64,000 nt of DNA from NCBI GenBank assembly GCA_023548195.1, contig JAJHZJ010000418.1, forward strand, positions 1,229,907-1,293,906. Direction: 5' to 3'. The position numbers and the translations under genes were made by a program. This DNA is from Bettongia penicillata ogilbyi. Its lineage: Eukaryota > Chordata > Mammalia > Diprotodontia > Potoroidae. This document shows positions 11,000 to 20,903 of this stretch, in pieces (position 1 is the first letter of the stretch; each line of letters opens with the position of its first letter). A model generated the notes under the pieces. That model did not search any database. It saw nothing but the letters and a program-made list of their open reading frames with translations, and was not told the origin of the DNA.

Positions 11000-12095
11000 C
11001 TCCTTCTATTTGCCCTAATAATGATAAAGTTCTTAGGAGTTATTTTGCCATGTAGCAATGTCAATATTTTAACTCTTTTGAATCTTATGTTTTCTCTTTC
11101 CTGTTTATCTTTCTATGCTTCTCTTGAATCTTTTGTTTGAAAATCAGATTTTCTTTTTAGCTCTAGTCTTCATCAGGAATGCTTGAAAATCCTCTATTTC
11201 ACTAAATATCTATTCTCCCACCCCAAAGAATTATATTTAGTTTTGCTGGGTAAATGACTCTCAGTTATAATCATAGTTCCTTTGCCCTCTGGAATATCAT
11301 CTTCCAAAGACCTCCAATCCTTTAATGTAGAGGCTGCTAAATTTTAAGTTATTGTGATTGTGGCTCCATGATCTTTGAATTGTTTATTTCTGGTTGCTTG
11401 TAATATTTTCTTCTTCATCTGGGAACTCTCTAATTTGGTATAATATACCTGGATGCTTTCAATTTAGGATCTCATTTAGGATGTAATCAGAAGATTCTTT
11501 CAATTTCTATTTCAACTCTGGTTCCAGGATATCAGGGCAGTTTTTCTTGATAATTCCTTAAAATATGAGGTCTAGGCTCTTTTTTTTTTTTTGTCATGAC
11601 TTTAAGGTAGTCTGAAAATTTTTAAATTCTCTTCCATTTATTTTCCAGATCAGTTGTTTTTCCAATGAGATATTTCACATTTTCTACCATTTTTTTCATT
11701 TCTAAATTTTGTTTTGTTTTTTGATTGATATCTTATTGAGTCATTAACTTCCACTTGCCTAATTCTGATTTTTAAGCAATTATTTTGTTCTATGAGCTTT
11801 TGTACCTGGTTTCCCATTTGTACAGCTCTACTTTTAAATGAATTCTTTTCTTCAGTGAATTTTCATATGTAATTTTCCTTTTGACCATTCTGCTTTTTAA
11901 TTTAATTCTGCTTTTTTCTTCAGCAAATTTTTCTTCACTTTTTCCATTTGACTAATTTTGCTTTTTAAGTTCTCTTTAGTATTTTTTGTATCTCCTTTAC
12001 CAAGCTTTTGCTCTCATTTCTTTTCCCATTTTTTTCCTCTATCTCTCTTATTTGATTTAAAAAACATTGAGCTCTTCCAGAGTTGTTTTTTTTTT
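11000..12095 (-). pseudogene. LINE-1 ORF1 region, decayed
   Basis: Minus-strand text near 11960-12080 yields lysine/glutamate-rich heptad-like segments (for example EIEEKNGKRNESKSLVKEIQ), consistent with the coiled coil of the L1 ORF1 RNA-binding protein. Stops every few tens of codons. Exact boundaries and the inter-ORF junction cannot be set by eye. Confidence 0.55.
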
Positions 12096-13125
12096 TTTTG
12101 AGGGTGGGGGCAGCAGAGGCTGAGACCAATTCACATTTTTCTTTGAGGCTTTGTATATAGATGCTTTGATTTTATTATCTTCTGAGTTTGTGTTTTGATC
12201 TTCCCTGTCACTATAGTAACTTTCTGTGGTCAGGTTCTTTTTTTGTTGTTTGCTTGTTTTTTCCAGTCTTTTTCTTGACTTTTAACTTTATGTTAAAGTT
12301 GGGGCTGTGCTTCCAGGGTGTAGGGATCAGTTCCTTTTCCCTTACTCTTCTCTTCTCAATCTCTATTTCTCTGAGAGACACACACATGCACACACAAACA
12401 CACACAAACACACACACACACACGGATTACTGCATTTACTCAGACTATCTCAAAAATCAGATACCTTTAATACTCATTCTAAAGCACTTCAAATGCTAAA
12501 ATTGAAACTTACTAAAATTAAAACCCAAGACAGATTTTTTTTTTTGTGCTGCTGTTTTCAGAGTTAGTTCTTGGTGTCTGTGTATTTTCACACAGAGGTG
12601 TGGTCACTGCTCTCCTAGCTTGTGTTCTGGTCTGTGAGCCATCACAAGCATTCATTTCTCCCCTGGAGCTGTGTCCAGGGTCCCTGCTCCTGCTGGTATT
12701 CCTCCTCACCTGGGGATTTTGACCTGAAACCACACATATAGGCAATGCAACAGAATCTGCTCCCAGGACCAGCAAAGCTTTCCCTGTAATCTCCTTTCGA
12801 CCAGTTTTCTGACCCCTTTACCATCTGTGTGCTGAGAGCTCCTGAAGTCACCACTGCTGCTTTTTCAGTCACCCCAAAGGCCTGCTACTGGCTTACAAAG
12901 AAATGGCCTGCATTGAATTACATTCCACTCTCACCCCAGTGAAATAGACCTTTCCTGCTAACCTTTTAAGTCTTCTGGGGCTAGAAAGTTGTTTCACCCC
13001 ATCTTTTTGTTGGTTCTACCACTCCAGAATCCATTTTGAGGCACTGTTTTAATGTTGTTTGAAGGGGAATTTGGAAGAGTTCAGACAAGTTGCTGCCTTT
13101 GCTCCACCATTTTGACTCTTCTCCC
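12096..13125 (-). promoter_or_regulatory. LINE-1 5' UTR
   Basis: About 1 kb of less AT-rich sequence upstream of ORF1 in the sense direction, where the L1 internal promoter would lie. The 5' terminus at 13125 adjoins the target-site duplication. A foreign-looking block (12335-12540) interrupts it. There is no sign that the promoter is still active. Confidence 0.5.
12335..12540. repeat. Unclassified repeated segment, copy A, with (CA)n
   Basis: Contains 'ttctcttctcaatctctatt', a (CA)n run (12379-12424), then 'tttactcagactatct' and 'ttaatactcattctaaa'. The same order of phrases recurs at 13895-14060. It appears inserted in the L1 5' UTR. Family unknown. Confidence 0.5.
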
Positions 13126-13137
13126 TTCATCACTTCT
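13126..13137. repeat. Probable L1 target-site duplication, right copy
   Basis: 'ttcatcacttct', partner of 6517-6528. Confidence 0.45.
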
Positions 13138-13290
13138 TATAGCACAGTAATATTCCATTATAGTCATCTGTCACAATTTCTTTAGCTATTTCCCAATTGA
13201 TGGATGAGGTCTTCTGTCTAAAAAATTACTGCTTGAAATATTCTCATATATATGGGAACTTTCTTTTCTGTCTATGGCTTCCTTGAGGAA
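13138..13290 (-). mobile_element. Older LINE-1 3' fragment, right half
   Basis: Continues the antisense L1 text interrupted at 6516: 'cttatagcacagtaatattc' and 'cccaattgatggatgagg'. Confidence 0.65.
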
Positions 13291-13309
13291 AACTCCTGAT
13301 TAATAAAAA

Positions 13310-13525
13310 CTCATTTGTGTAGTGTTTTCAGATTCCCAAACTACTTTTACATATATTATCTCATTTGGGACTGACATGAGCTCTTGGAGATATAAAAGCA
13401 ATTATTATCCTTATTTTATATTATTAGCTTGCCCAGCCCACTCAGTAACTAAGTGATTGAGGTAGAATTTATACTCAATACTTCTGACTTCAAGTCCATA
13501 ACTGCATTACCTCATATTATCTCTC
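13310..13525 (-). mobile_element. MIR, antisense
   Basis: The order 'ttttacatatattatctcat', then 'attatccttatttta', then 'gcttgcccagcc' and 'acttcaagtcc' fits antisense MIR from tail to head. Confidence 0.6.
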
Positions 13526-13795
13526 AATGTATTCAGATTCATCTTAATTTGAATAGAATTAAAATTTGTAGCCAAATAGCTTAATTGTTTAGCACATATA
13601 GTACTATTGAAACCTCGATTTTTGGTTCAGTCTCAATATAGATAATCTCTCTATGACCACAGATAGCATAACAACTTTCATCTGACAGAGATGAACTATC
13701 TGAGAGAGAACATGAATAGATAAGTTTCATTTGAGAAACTACACAGATTGGTCTACTGAAAGCAGGTTGGTAGTATCCCTACCCCCCCCCATGCA
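13526..13795. other. Unique sequence
   Basis: No family recognised. It ends in a C8 run at 13782-13790. Confidence 0.3.
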
Positions 13796-13892
13796 CATAT
13801 ATTTACATGAATACATATACATATATACACACATATACATATACATATATATGGAGAGAGAGAGACAGAGAGAGAGAGAAAGAGAGAGAGAG
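13796..13892. repeat. (TATACA)n / (GA)n compound microsatellite
   Basis: ATAC/TATA units followed by interrupted (GA)n from 13853 to 13892. Confidence 0.9.
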
Positions 13893-14060
13893 ATTTCTCT
13901 TTCCGTTTTCCCTTTCCCCTTTCTCTTCTCTTCTCAGTCTCTATTTCTCTTGGTCACACATATTTAAGATGGTTTCCAGTGTTTACTCAGACTATTTGGA
14001 TAATCAAATATGTTTAGTACTCATTCAGAACCACTTGGAGTGATTTGGGGTGTCTTGCTA
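13893..14060. repeat. Unclassified repeated segment, copy B
   Basis: Shares 'ttctcttctcagtctctatt' and 'tttactcagactatttg' plus 'ttagtactcattcaga' with copy A at 12335-12540, in the same orientation and spacing apart from the CA tract. It also sits next to a microsatellite. Confidence 0.5.
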
Positions 14061-14840
14061 ATATTAAAATAACTGGGCAAAAGAAATCCCTGCTGTTTAC
14101 AAAATGGAAATCCTGTGACTGTAGCTAAGAAGTAAACATAGCATTAAATTGCTTCTGAGTATCACATTGCAGCCCAAGAATTTTTCTCTATTCAAAAACT
14201 GTAAGATTCCTGAACAAAGGCACATTTTTTTTGGAAGAAGACACCTCTCTATTAATGTCTCTCTCTTTCATGTCTGAGACCCACGGGAAACTTAGGGAAG
14301 CAAATAACAAGAATATGATGTAATCATCTTAGTCAATTCCTGTCTCTCACCATGAAATTCTGTATGCATTTCATTCTTAGGATGAGAAATCTCTATTTAG
14401 TCTATGGTTTGGGGTCTGAATGGGAGCCAGTCTCTCATTCAGGAGTTGACAAAAGCATACTTTTCTGTTGTGATTATTTTCTTGGGATTTTTGGTTGACC
14501 TGCTTCACTTCTTAAAGCTGGCAAGTGGGTTTACTCAATATCCAGGCAATTATTGGGCTCGGAATACCCAATGAATAGCTGTCCAGATCAGATTGACTTT
14601 CTTCTCCCCAAAATATCTCCTGGGAACAAGCACAAAGGCTAAAAAATTTTGCAAGTTCTTTGACAGAAAGCTAATGGGAAAGTTAATGCTTAATGTTTTT
14701 AATAATAGCAGACTTAAAAGATGAAGGGCATGATAATTATTTGTACATCAAGAAAGGCTGCTCTATTGAATAAAGAGTAGGTTTGTTCTTTATAATTCCA
14801 GGGAGCAGAATGAAGATGAGTGGTGATAGTTACAGAAAAC
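14061..14840. other. Unique sequence, possible conserved island
   Basis: No repeat recognised. The part from 14440 to 14700 is free of low-complexity runs and could be conserved non-coding DNA. The minus-strand frame 14714-14956 is not a recognisable protein and overlaps a SINE. Confidence 0.35.
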
Positions 14841-15075
14841 AGATGGCCACATGGCATAGTGGGTAGAAAAGTATCTTCTCTGAGAAGCAAGAATAAAAAG
14901 TCAGAATGAAATCTTATCTCTGGCACATACTGGCTGTATGACCTTGGTAAAGTCACTTATGTTCTTGGTGTTTTAAGCAACTCTCTAATGCTGTAAGTTG
15001 CAAAGAAAGTACTCACTTAACATCAGTACAAGGAATTTCCTCATGTGAGAGTTCTTTACATCACTCTCTATAAAT
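14841..15075 (+). mobile_element. tRNA-derived CORE-SINE (WSINE/MAR-like)
   Basis: Head 'ggccacatggcatagtgggt', core 'gctgtatgaccttggtaaag', and a 3' part 'aactctctaatgctgtaagt' then 'gaatttcctcatgtgagagt'. This 3' part differs from MAR1 and also occurs at 22509 and 55948. Confidence 0.65.
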
Positions 15076-15089
15076 TAAAGAAATATGTA

Positions 15090-15169
15090 TATTTCTATAT
15101 GTATATATATGTATCTATAGATATCTCTCTCTATATATATGTGTATATGTATGTGTCTATCCATCTATC
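15090..15169. repeat. TATA/TATG low-complexity tract
   Basis: Alternating TATG, TATA and CTAT units leading into the TTTC tract. Confidence 0.8.
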
Positions 15170-15285
15170 TTTCTTTCCTTCTTTCCTTCTTTCTTTCTTT
15201 CTTTCTTTCCTTCTTTCCTTCTTTCCTTCTTTCCTTCTTTCTTTCTTCTTTCCTTCTTTCCTTTCTTTCCTTCTTTCCTTCTTTC

Positions 15286-15360
<75 letters not shown>

Positions 15361-15447
15361 TTTCTTTCTTTCTTTCTTTCTTTCTTTCCTTTCTTTCCTT
15401 CTTTCCTTCTTTCCTTCTTTCCTTCTTTCTTTCTTTCCTTCTTTCCT

Positions 15448-15522
<75 letters not shown>

Positions 15523-15532
15523 CCTTATCTAT
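15170..15532. repeat. (TTTC)n / (TTCC TTTC)n microsatellite, about 360 bp
   Basis: Almost pure pyrimidine tract of CTTT units alternating with CCTTCTTT variants. The central stretch at about 15285-15360 is uninterrupted CTTT. Long Phe/Leu/Ser-only frames through it are artefacts. It is probably length-polymorphic. Confidence 0.97.
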
Positions 15533-15574
15533 CTAACTAGAGCAATTCAAAAAGGAAAATAACTCTCTTGAGAG

Positions 15575-15715
15575 GCAGTGAGCTCACTGGCACCACTAGA
15601 GAGGTTCATAAAAAGTACCATGAGTAGTACCATAAAATGGATTCCTAAATTGGGTAGGAAGTTGAAACAGATGACTTCTGAAGTTCTTCCCAACTTTAAA
15701 ATTCTAAGAGGTCAT
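15575..15715 (+). mobile_element. CR1/L3-type LINE 3' end
   Basis: 'ggattcctaaattgggtagg' followed by 'acagatgacttctgaagttc' and 'ccaactttaaaattcta' fits the 3' end of CR1/L3 elements (GATGACCTCTGAGGTCCCTTCCAA). Confidence 0.5.
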
Positions 15716-15789
15716 AGGAGCTTCAAAACCTGTCTCAGAGAATTACTAAATTAGACATAAAACAATAATCTGACCGGACACCAGCTATT

Positions 15790-15992
15790 GAAGCATGACA
15801 TCATGTAAAAAGTGTTTAGTTGAATTGAAAAGACCTGAATATGAATTTGGATCCCACAGTTTACTTGCTGTGTGATACTGAGAAAATCACTTAACTGCTC
15901 TGTCATCCTTCTTCATTTATAAAATAGTGTAGTAATGGTAAGTGATCCCTAAGACCATTTTCAGTTCTGATATCCTCTAATTCTGTGATATC
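15790..15992 (+). mobile_element. MIR-type SINE
   Basis: 'gaatttggatccca' at the B-box side, 'gctgtgtgatactgagaaaa' in the core, and the tail 'gttctgatatcctctaattc'. Confidence 0.6.
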
Positions 15993-16190
15993 ACTCTTTA
16001 TAGACTTCAAAACATTTCACATACATTATGTCTTATGTAATCTCCATACATTGAGGTAGCCTGGGCAAGATACACCGTATTATCCTAATTGGACAGATAA
16101 GGTTCAGAAAAATGGGTCAGTGATTTGCCCCAGGGAATAGTATTTATAGAGGGCTTCAGTCTGTGATCCAGTCAATGATCTCACAATTTC
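15993..16190 (-). mobile_element. MIR, antisense
   Basis: 'aaacatttcacatacattat' then 'tattatcctaattggacaga' and 'gtgatttgcccc'. It abuts the previous MIR in opposite orientation. Confidence 0.55.
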
Positions 16191-16727
16191 AGCTACTCTT
16201 TTTCATTTAATAACAATTTCAACTTAATGTTGGAACTGCCATTTCAAAATCTACTATAATTCCATCTAAGTCATGTCTTATTTTCATAATTGATCTATTA
16301 CCAAACCATAAAAACAAAAATCTCTGTTCTCCATACCAAAATAATGTTATTAAGTGATGAAGATAAAAGACAGAGGACAGGAATCCCATTTCCCACATCC
16401 GCAATCCATTCATTAGATCATACTTCTTCCAACCTCCTCCAAAAACATGATGCACTAAATTTGGAAAACAAGTTAGTATTCTCTGGGGGGGAGAACACTG
16501 TTTCTTTTTCCATGTAAAAATAAAACATTGTCTCATGACATTAAAATATTTTTAATCCCTCACCCCAAGGAATATACTCCCAATTATTTCATCTATTAAA
16601 AATGCATAGATTTATATTTAGTTAAGACAACCAAAATGGAGAAGAAAATCTTTAGTGCTTTCTCTCCTAACCTTGATGATTCCCAGTATAAAATCACAAT
16701 ACTCAGTGGTGAAATTAATCACATTCG
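16191..16727. other. Unique sequence
   Basis: No repeat recognised. Overlapping frames at 16219-16536 (minus) and 16290-16517 (plus) have no known domain, no start context or splice support, and mirror each other, so I do not call a gene. Confidence 0.35.
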
Positions 16728-16892
16728 AGGCAGCTAGGTGGCACAGTGTATAGACTGTGGTACTTGGAGTCAAGAAGACCCAAATTCAAATTCAGCCTCA
16801 TATATACTTACTAGCTGTGTGTCTTTGGACAAGTTGCTTGAACTCTGACTGCTTCAGTTTCCTCATTTGTTAAATGAAGATAATAGCATGTA
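16728..16892 (+). mobile_element. CORE-SINE, left part, interrupted by a second SINE
   Basis: Head 'ggcagctaggtggcacagtg' and core 'cagtttcctcatttgttaaa' followed by 'aagataatagcat'. The MIR-like 3' continuation appears at 17029 after the next SINE. Confidence 0.7.
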
Positions 16893-17028
16893 GGGACAGT
16901 TAGGTGGCACAGTGGACAGAGTGCCCTGATGGGGTCAGGAACATTTTAGTTCAAATCTGGCCTCAGATACACACTAGCTGTGTGATCTGAACAACTTACT
17001 TAATGCTGTTAACAACAACAACCACACA
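16893..17028 (+). mobile_element. MAR1-type SINE inserted in another SINE
   Basis: Head 'acagttaggtggcacagtgg', core 'gctgtgtgatctgaacaact', ending in an AACAACAAC tail. It is nested within the CORE-SINE at 16728/17029. Confidence 0.7.
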
Positions 17029-17150
17029 ATTTAAGATAGCTGTGAAGATTAAAAGAAAATATTTGTGAGGTATTTTGCAAACCTCAAAATGCTAAATAAA
17101 TACTTGCTCTTACTACTGCTACTACTGCTACTACTACTTGTACTTTTAGA
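17029..17150 (+). mobile_element. CORE-SINE, right part, with (TAC)n tail
   Basis: 'tgtgaagattaaaagaaaat' then 'tattttgcaaacctcaaa' and 'taaataaatacttgctctta' resume the interrupted MIR-like 3' part. It ends in (CTA)n at 17112-17142. Confidence 0.65.
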
Positions 17151-18629
17151 GATTTTTTTTCTTTATCAAAGGATCTAGTATAAATTAAAAATAAGAACAG
17201 ATGTGCCTTTTGATACTACCTGTCAAATATGAAGTTAAGGTTGGGCTGTGGACCATGGTTTCTGTCTTGATTTTCCCTTCAGAAGGAAGGAGGCAGCATG
17301 TTATACTCTGAAGATATATGATGGTCTATTGTATTTACATACGCAGCATTCTTGCCCAAATGGCTTTGGAGTCCATGTAGGTAAGCAAGAGTCACACTTC
17401 AGATGCATCTTTGTGATGGCTATAAGCCAGAAAGAGTGGATTTCACAGTCTAGTGGTTACCAGATTATACCGGGAGTGTTTAGACATCACCAGTGCTTTT
17501 CCAAGTTTCCATGTGGGTATTGATAGCTCCTTGAAAGCATGACCATTTCCTCATTCTTCAAAGGAATATGTTTAAATTCTCTTCCTGTATCTCAAGTAAG
17601 TCTTGTCTCTTCCAGTTCTGTTTTTCTTTAGTTCTATGATTCTAAATCAGCACCATTCCAGTTTTGAGAATAGGGGACATAATTAGAAAACTGAGCAAAA
17701 CTGACTAGGACTGAAAGAAACTTTAAAATTTCAAGTTTAATATAGGAATTGGCATTTCAAAGTACTATAAACCCAAGTTTTCATGAACTGGCCACCATGT
17801 TTTTATCATCAACTTATTTTTTATTGATGGAGAGAGTGTGTTCCAGGCATGGAAGATTCCCTTACTAAATTCATGGAGGTAGAAGAGTGCTTGTTAAGTC
17901 CATAACACAGTAACTAGTCCAATTTAGCTGGAATCTAGAGTGCATGAAGAGAGTAAAACTTTAGTGTTTTAGGGTCCCAGAATATAACTGGCTGCTCTCA
18001 CTATCTTACTTAATCTCAGCATCTTTAACAAAAGGTCATTAGTATACTGCGGTTTGTTAAACTCTGTGCCATAAAGAGAGAAACTATTGCTCAGGACAGA
18101 GAAATAGATGTACATGTAAGCACATAGACTTTGGGGACATTTTCTAGCTAAGCAAAAACATGCAAATTCATTAAAGTTATTTCTGTAAGTTGAGGACATA
18201 CTTCCTGACTACTTTTAAGGGAAAATATACAAACATTTCAGTGAGTGGGATGAAATTAGTTTACCAATCAATATCTGTCCTAGATCCCATTGACCATATT
18301 TTAACACAAGATGGGGCAATCTCCCAATACCAAAGCAAGCAGATCAAAAAGAAGATAAAAAAATTTCCTAAAGGGAAGAAAGACTCTTAGCAAGAAAGGT
18401 GTTTTCTCTGCCACAGAAGCTGGGATGAGTGTAGGTATGGGGACAGAAGATGTGATACTGCCATTAATCTGGACACAGGATAGGAAAAAGAAAAAGAAAG
18501 AGTAAGGAAAGGGAGGATGAGGGTATAGAAATAAGGGAGACAGGGACAGAAAGAGGCAGAGAATTGCCTGCTGCTCCATCTAGCCAAAAAAAAAAATGGA
18601 TCAAATCATTAAAAAAAATGCATTAATTA
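17151..18629. other. Unique sequence containing an exon-like segment
   Basis: No interspersed repeat recognised. An A/G-rich patch lies at 18470-18560. The exon-like piece at 17283-17380 is listed separately. Confidence 0.35.
17283..17380 (+). other. Exon-like segment, unproven
   Basis: A pyrimidine-rich run ends in 'gattttcccttcag' at 17282, and a donor-like 'gtaggtaagc' follows at 17377-17386. The 98 bp between them has one open frame of three, part of a 91-codon open stretch (17248-17523). I recognise no homologue. Such combinations occur by chance in a region this size. It could be a lone coding exon, a non-coding RNA exon, or nothing. Confidence 0.15.
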
Positions 18630-18712
18630 ACCTTTTAGTTCCAGATTCTGTACTTGGAGTTGAGAATACAAGCAATGCCTTCCTCTTAAGTAGATTACAT
18701 CCTATCAATATT
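18630..18712 (-). mobile_element. Possible LINE-2 fragment, antisense
   Basis: 'tacttggagttgagaataca' resembles the antisense L2 3' phrase CACTGGGGATACAA. Weak. Confidence 0.25.
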
Positions 18713-18920
18713 ATACAGGTAACTAGGTGGGGCAGTAGTGGAGTTGAAGTTAGGAAGATAGGAGTTCAGATCTGAACAGAGATATTTGCTAGCCGTATCG
18801 CCTTGGGCAAATCACTTAACCTCAGTTTCCTTAACTATAAATTGGAGATACTAATAGGATCTACCTCCTGAGGTTGTGAGGATCAAATGAAATACTATTT
18901 ACATAGTACCTGGCAAATAG
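18713..18920 (+). mobile_element. CORE-SINE, left part, interrupted by RTE
   Basis: Head 'ggtaactaggtggggcagta', core 'tcgccttgggcaaatcactt', MIR-like 3' part 'aggttgtgaggatcaaatga' and 'catagtacctggcaaatag'. The tail resumes at 19867. Confidence 0.7.
18910..18920. repeat. Target-site duplication of the RTE insertion, left copy
   Basis: 'ctggcaaatag', matched by 'ctggcataaag' at 19867-19877. Confidence 0.5.
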
Positions 18921-19866
18921 ATTCTCTGCTACTTGAGCTAATTTAGGCATGACATGTAGCATCAAAAAACCCCATAGATTCTCCACCAACCAGTACTGTA
19001 ATAGCCATACATTGTAACATCAGTTACAGCAAATGGAGAAGTTTTGAATGCTGTGGATGTTTCCTTACCTTGGCAGTATGCATTCCAGGAATGTTCATAT
19101 AGATGATGAGACTTATGCACACATTGCTAGAGCTAGCTCAGTGTTTGGTAAGCTTTGAAAAAAAATGTGAGAGAGAGGAGGTAGACTGCCTAATAAACTG
19201 AATGTCTACAGAGATGTTGTGCTGACCTCACTGTTGTATGCCTGTGAAACTTGGACAGTATACCAGTGACAAACTAGGAACCTGAATCATTTGCATTTGA
19301 ATTGTTTTAGGAAGATTCAGAAGATCATCTGGTAAGATAAGGTATGAGACACTGAGGTCCTTTCTTGAACTAAACTGCCATGCATTCAAACTCTGTTACA
19401 GAATGCAACTCCAAATGGCTGGCCATGTTGTTAAAATGCCAAACAAACATCTGCCTAAAAGACTATTTATGGAGAATTCACACAAGGTAAGTGCTCATAT
19501 GAAGGTCTCAAGAAGCAATGCAAGTACACTCTCAAGGTCTCTCTGAAGAACTTCGGAATCAATTGCCTGGCATAGGAGACACTGGCAAAGGACTGCCCAG
19601 CATGGCATGCCCTCATCAAAGAAGGTGCTGTGCCCTTATCTGAAGTAGAATTTTTGTAGCTCAAAAGAAGCATGAGTTGTGCGAATTTGGAGACATCTCC
19701 ACTCCAGATATTCATGTGGACTATTTGTGCCCAAACTCTGGTAGATATTTCCAAGCTTATATTGGTATGATCAACCAGTTGGTTACATTGTACCTTGAAC
19801 CCAACATAGTAATACCATTTTGGTACTCTTTGAGAATGATGGATAACAACCAACCAACCAACCAAT
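18921..19866 (+). mobile_element. RTE-clade LINE, 5'-truncated, decayed ORF2 C-terminal part
   Basis: About 945 bp. Reading across frames shows an ordered series typical of the C-terminal end of RTE-type ORF2: 'LNAVDVSLPWQY'-like text near 19050, RASSVFGKL-like text near 19130, AGHVVKMPNKHLPKRLF near 19420-19460, then YKDTLK-like and ALIKEGA-like text, and a terminal zinc-knuckle-like block near 19720-19780 (LCPNSGRYFQAYIGMINQ). It ends with (ACCA)n at 19848-19866, the short-unit tail expected of RTE. Stops and frameshifts throughout. A RTE-SINE pair (SINEs at 22.7, 45.8 and 56.8 kb) probably used this machinery. Confidence 0.75.
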
Positions 19867-19910
19867 CTGGCATAAAGTAGTACCTAATAAATGCCTGTTT
19901 CCTTCCTTCT
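19867..19910 (+). mobile_element. CORE-SINE, right tail
   Basis: 'cataaagtagtacctaataa' completes the SINE interrupted at 18920. Starts with the right target-site duplication. Confidence 0.55.
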
Positions 19911-19954
19911 TTAAGCATATTTCTCTATACTTTTCTATTTTATTGACGACAGCA

Positions 19955-20035
19955 TATGCTCACCTGTGTTGGAATCTTGGCATCACCTTTGACTCTTCTA
20001 TCAATTTTCATTTGTCAATCATGGTGCATAATAAG
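19955..20035 (+). mobile_element. LINE-2 ORF2 fragment
   Basis: The forward frame reads LCWNLGITFDSSINFHLSI, matching the L2/CR1 reverse transcriptase 'LGV-x-FDSSLSF-x-PHI' segment. Confidence 0.6.
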
Positions 20036-20079
20036 GACTATATATATGCTAACTTGTTATTATTACCACCAGAGGAGAC

Positions 20080-20330
20080 AGGATGTGGGTATATAGGTAT
20101 AAATAGAATATTTATAAGCAGAATAAATACAAGGAAACTTTTTTAAATCTTTTTTTTTTTTGAGAAAGCACTAACAGCTACAAGTGGGAATGAATGAGGA
20201 TCAGAAACCATAGTGTTTGAGCTAAACTTTGAAGGATCCTTGGTATTATGAAAGGTCAAGGTGAGGAAAGATTACCTTCCTTGGGGCACATCCTATGGAA
20301 ATGAAGGAGTAATAAAGGATCTTGTACAAG
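20080..20330 (-). mobile_element. LINE-2 fragment, antisense
   Basis: 'agaaagcactaacagctaca' then 'ttgagctaaactttgaagga' parallel the antisense L2 phrases seen in the larger copy at 23.3-24.2 kb. Confidence 0.5.
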
Positions 20331-20869
20331 GAGTGTGTATCTTTCCTACATTCTTCTGACTATTTCTAGTCTAGTTCCCACTTGCCAGGCTATTTAGCAG
20401 TTTGAAAGAGGGCATAAACATGCCAACTTGCTGGTTCTCTGTAGCCTGTTCCTCAGTTCCCCCTGAGGGTTGATGGCAGATTCTAGATTCTAGGTTCTGT
20501 GCCATATCTGTATTTCATTAGGGAGTCTTCTCTTTTTAAAGGTATAGTTTAACTTTGAATCTGAACTGTGCAATCTAGGAGCAAGAGGAAGCTTTCTCTT
20601 TAGTTCGGCTACAGGATTCATTGCTGCCTCATCCTCTGTCCCTTCTGAGACTTATTAGTCTAGGTGGTATTGAAAAGGTGTGTTTGCACTATTCTGTCCC
20701 TTTTCCAAATAGCTATGAAATAGTGAGGTGTCAATTTACAATTATGATATTATCAAGGCTAGATGATCTTTTAATTTTGCCTGTCAAGAAAATTCTTATG
20801 ATGAGTCATTCTATAGAGACAAGTTTTCCAGATGCCCCATACTTTGTCTCTTTAATCCAAAAAACCTTT
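20331..20869. other. Unique sequence, possible conserved island
   Basis: No repeat recognised. 20700-20800 has several AATTA/TAATT homeodomain-type cores ('caatttacaattatgatatt', 'cttttaattttgcc'). The open frame 20621-20902 has no known domain and runs into an L2 fragment. Confidence 0.35.
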
Positions 20870-20903
20870 TTTAAAGTATTTTTATCAACAAATGTTTATT
20901 AAG
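20870..20903 (-). mobile_element. LINE-2 3' end, antisense, left part
   Basis: 'atcaacaaatgtttattaag' is the antisense L2 tail. It resumes at 21163 after a MAR1 insertion. The last 12 bases form the target-site duplication. Confidence 0.65.

Larger units (their letters stand above)
6529..13125 (-). mobile_element. LINE-1 retrotransposon, essentially full length, inactive
   Basis: About 6.6 kb read on the minus strand. The 5' end is at 13125 (sense start near 'agagtcaaaatggtggagca', comparable to the 'ccaagatgg' start of eutherian L1). Order in sense: 5' UTR, ORF1 coiled-coil region, inter-ORF, ORF2 endonuclease, reverse transcriptase, C-terminus, and a 3' end with T-rich antisense tail near 6530. 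All coding parts carry stops and frameshifts, so it cannot retrotranspose. It lies inside an older L1 fragment with a degenerate target-site duplication. A separate repeated segment with (CA)n sits in its 5' UTR at about 12335-12540. Confidence 0.88.

Noticed and set aside
15045..15540. 163- and 133-codon frames rich in Phe/Leu/Ser
   Set aside because: They are translations of the TTTC microsatellite, open in several frames because the repeat lacks stops.
16219..16536. 105-codon minus-strand frame
   Set aside because: No domain and a mirrored plus-strand frame of 75 codons.
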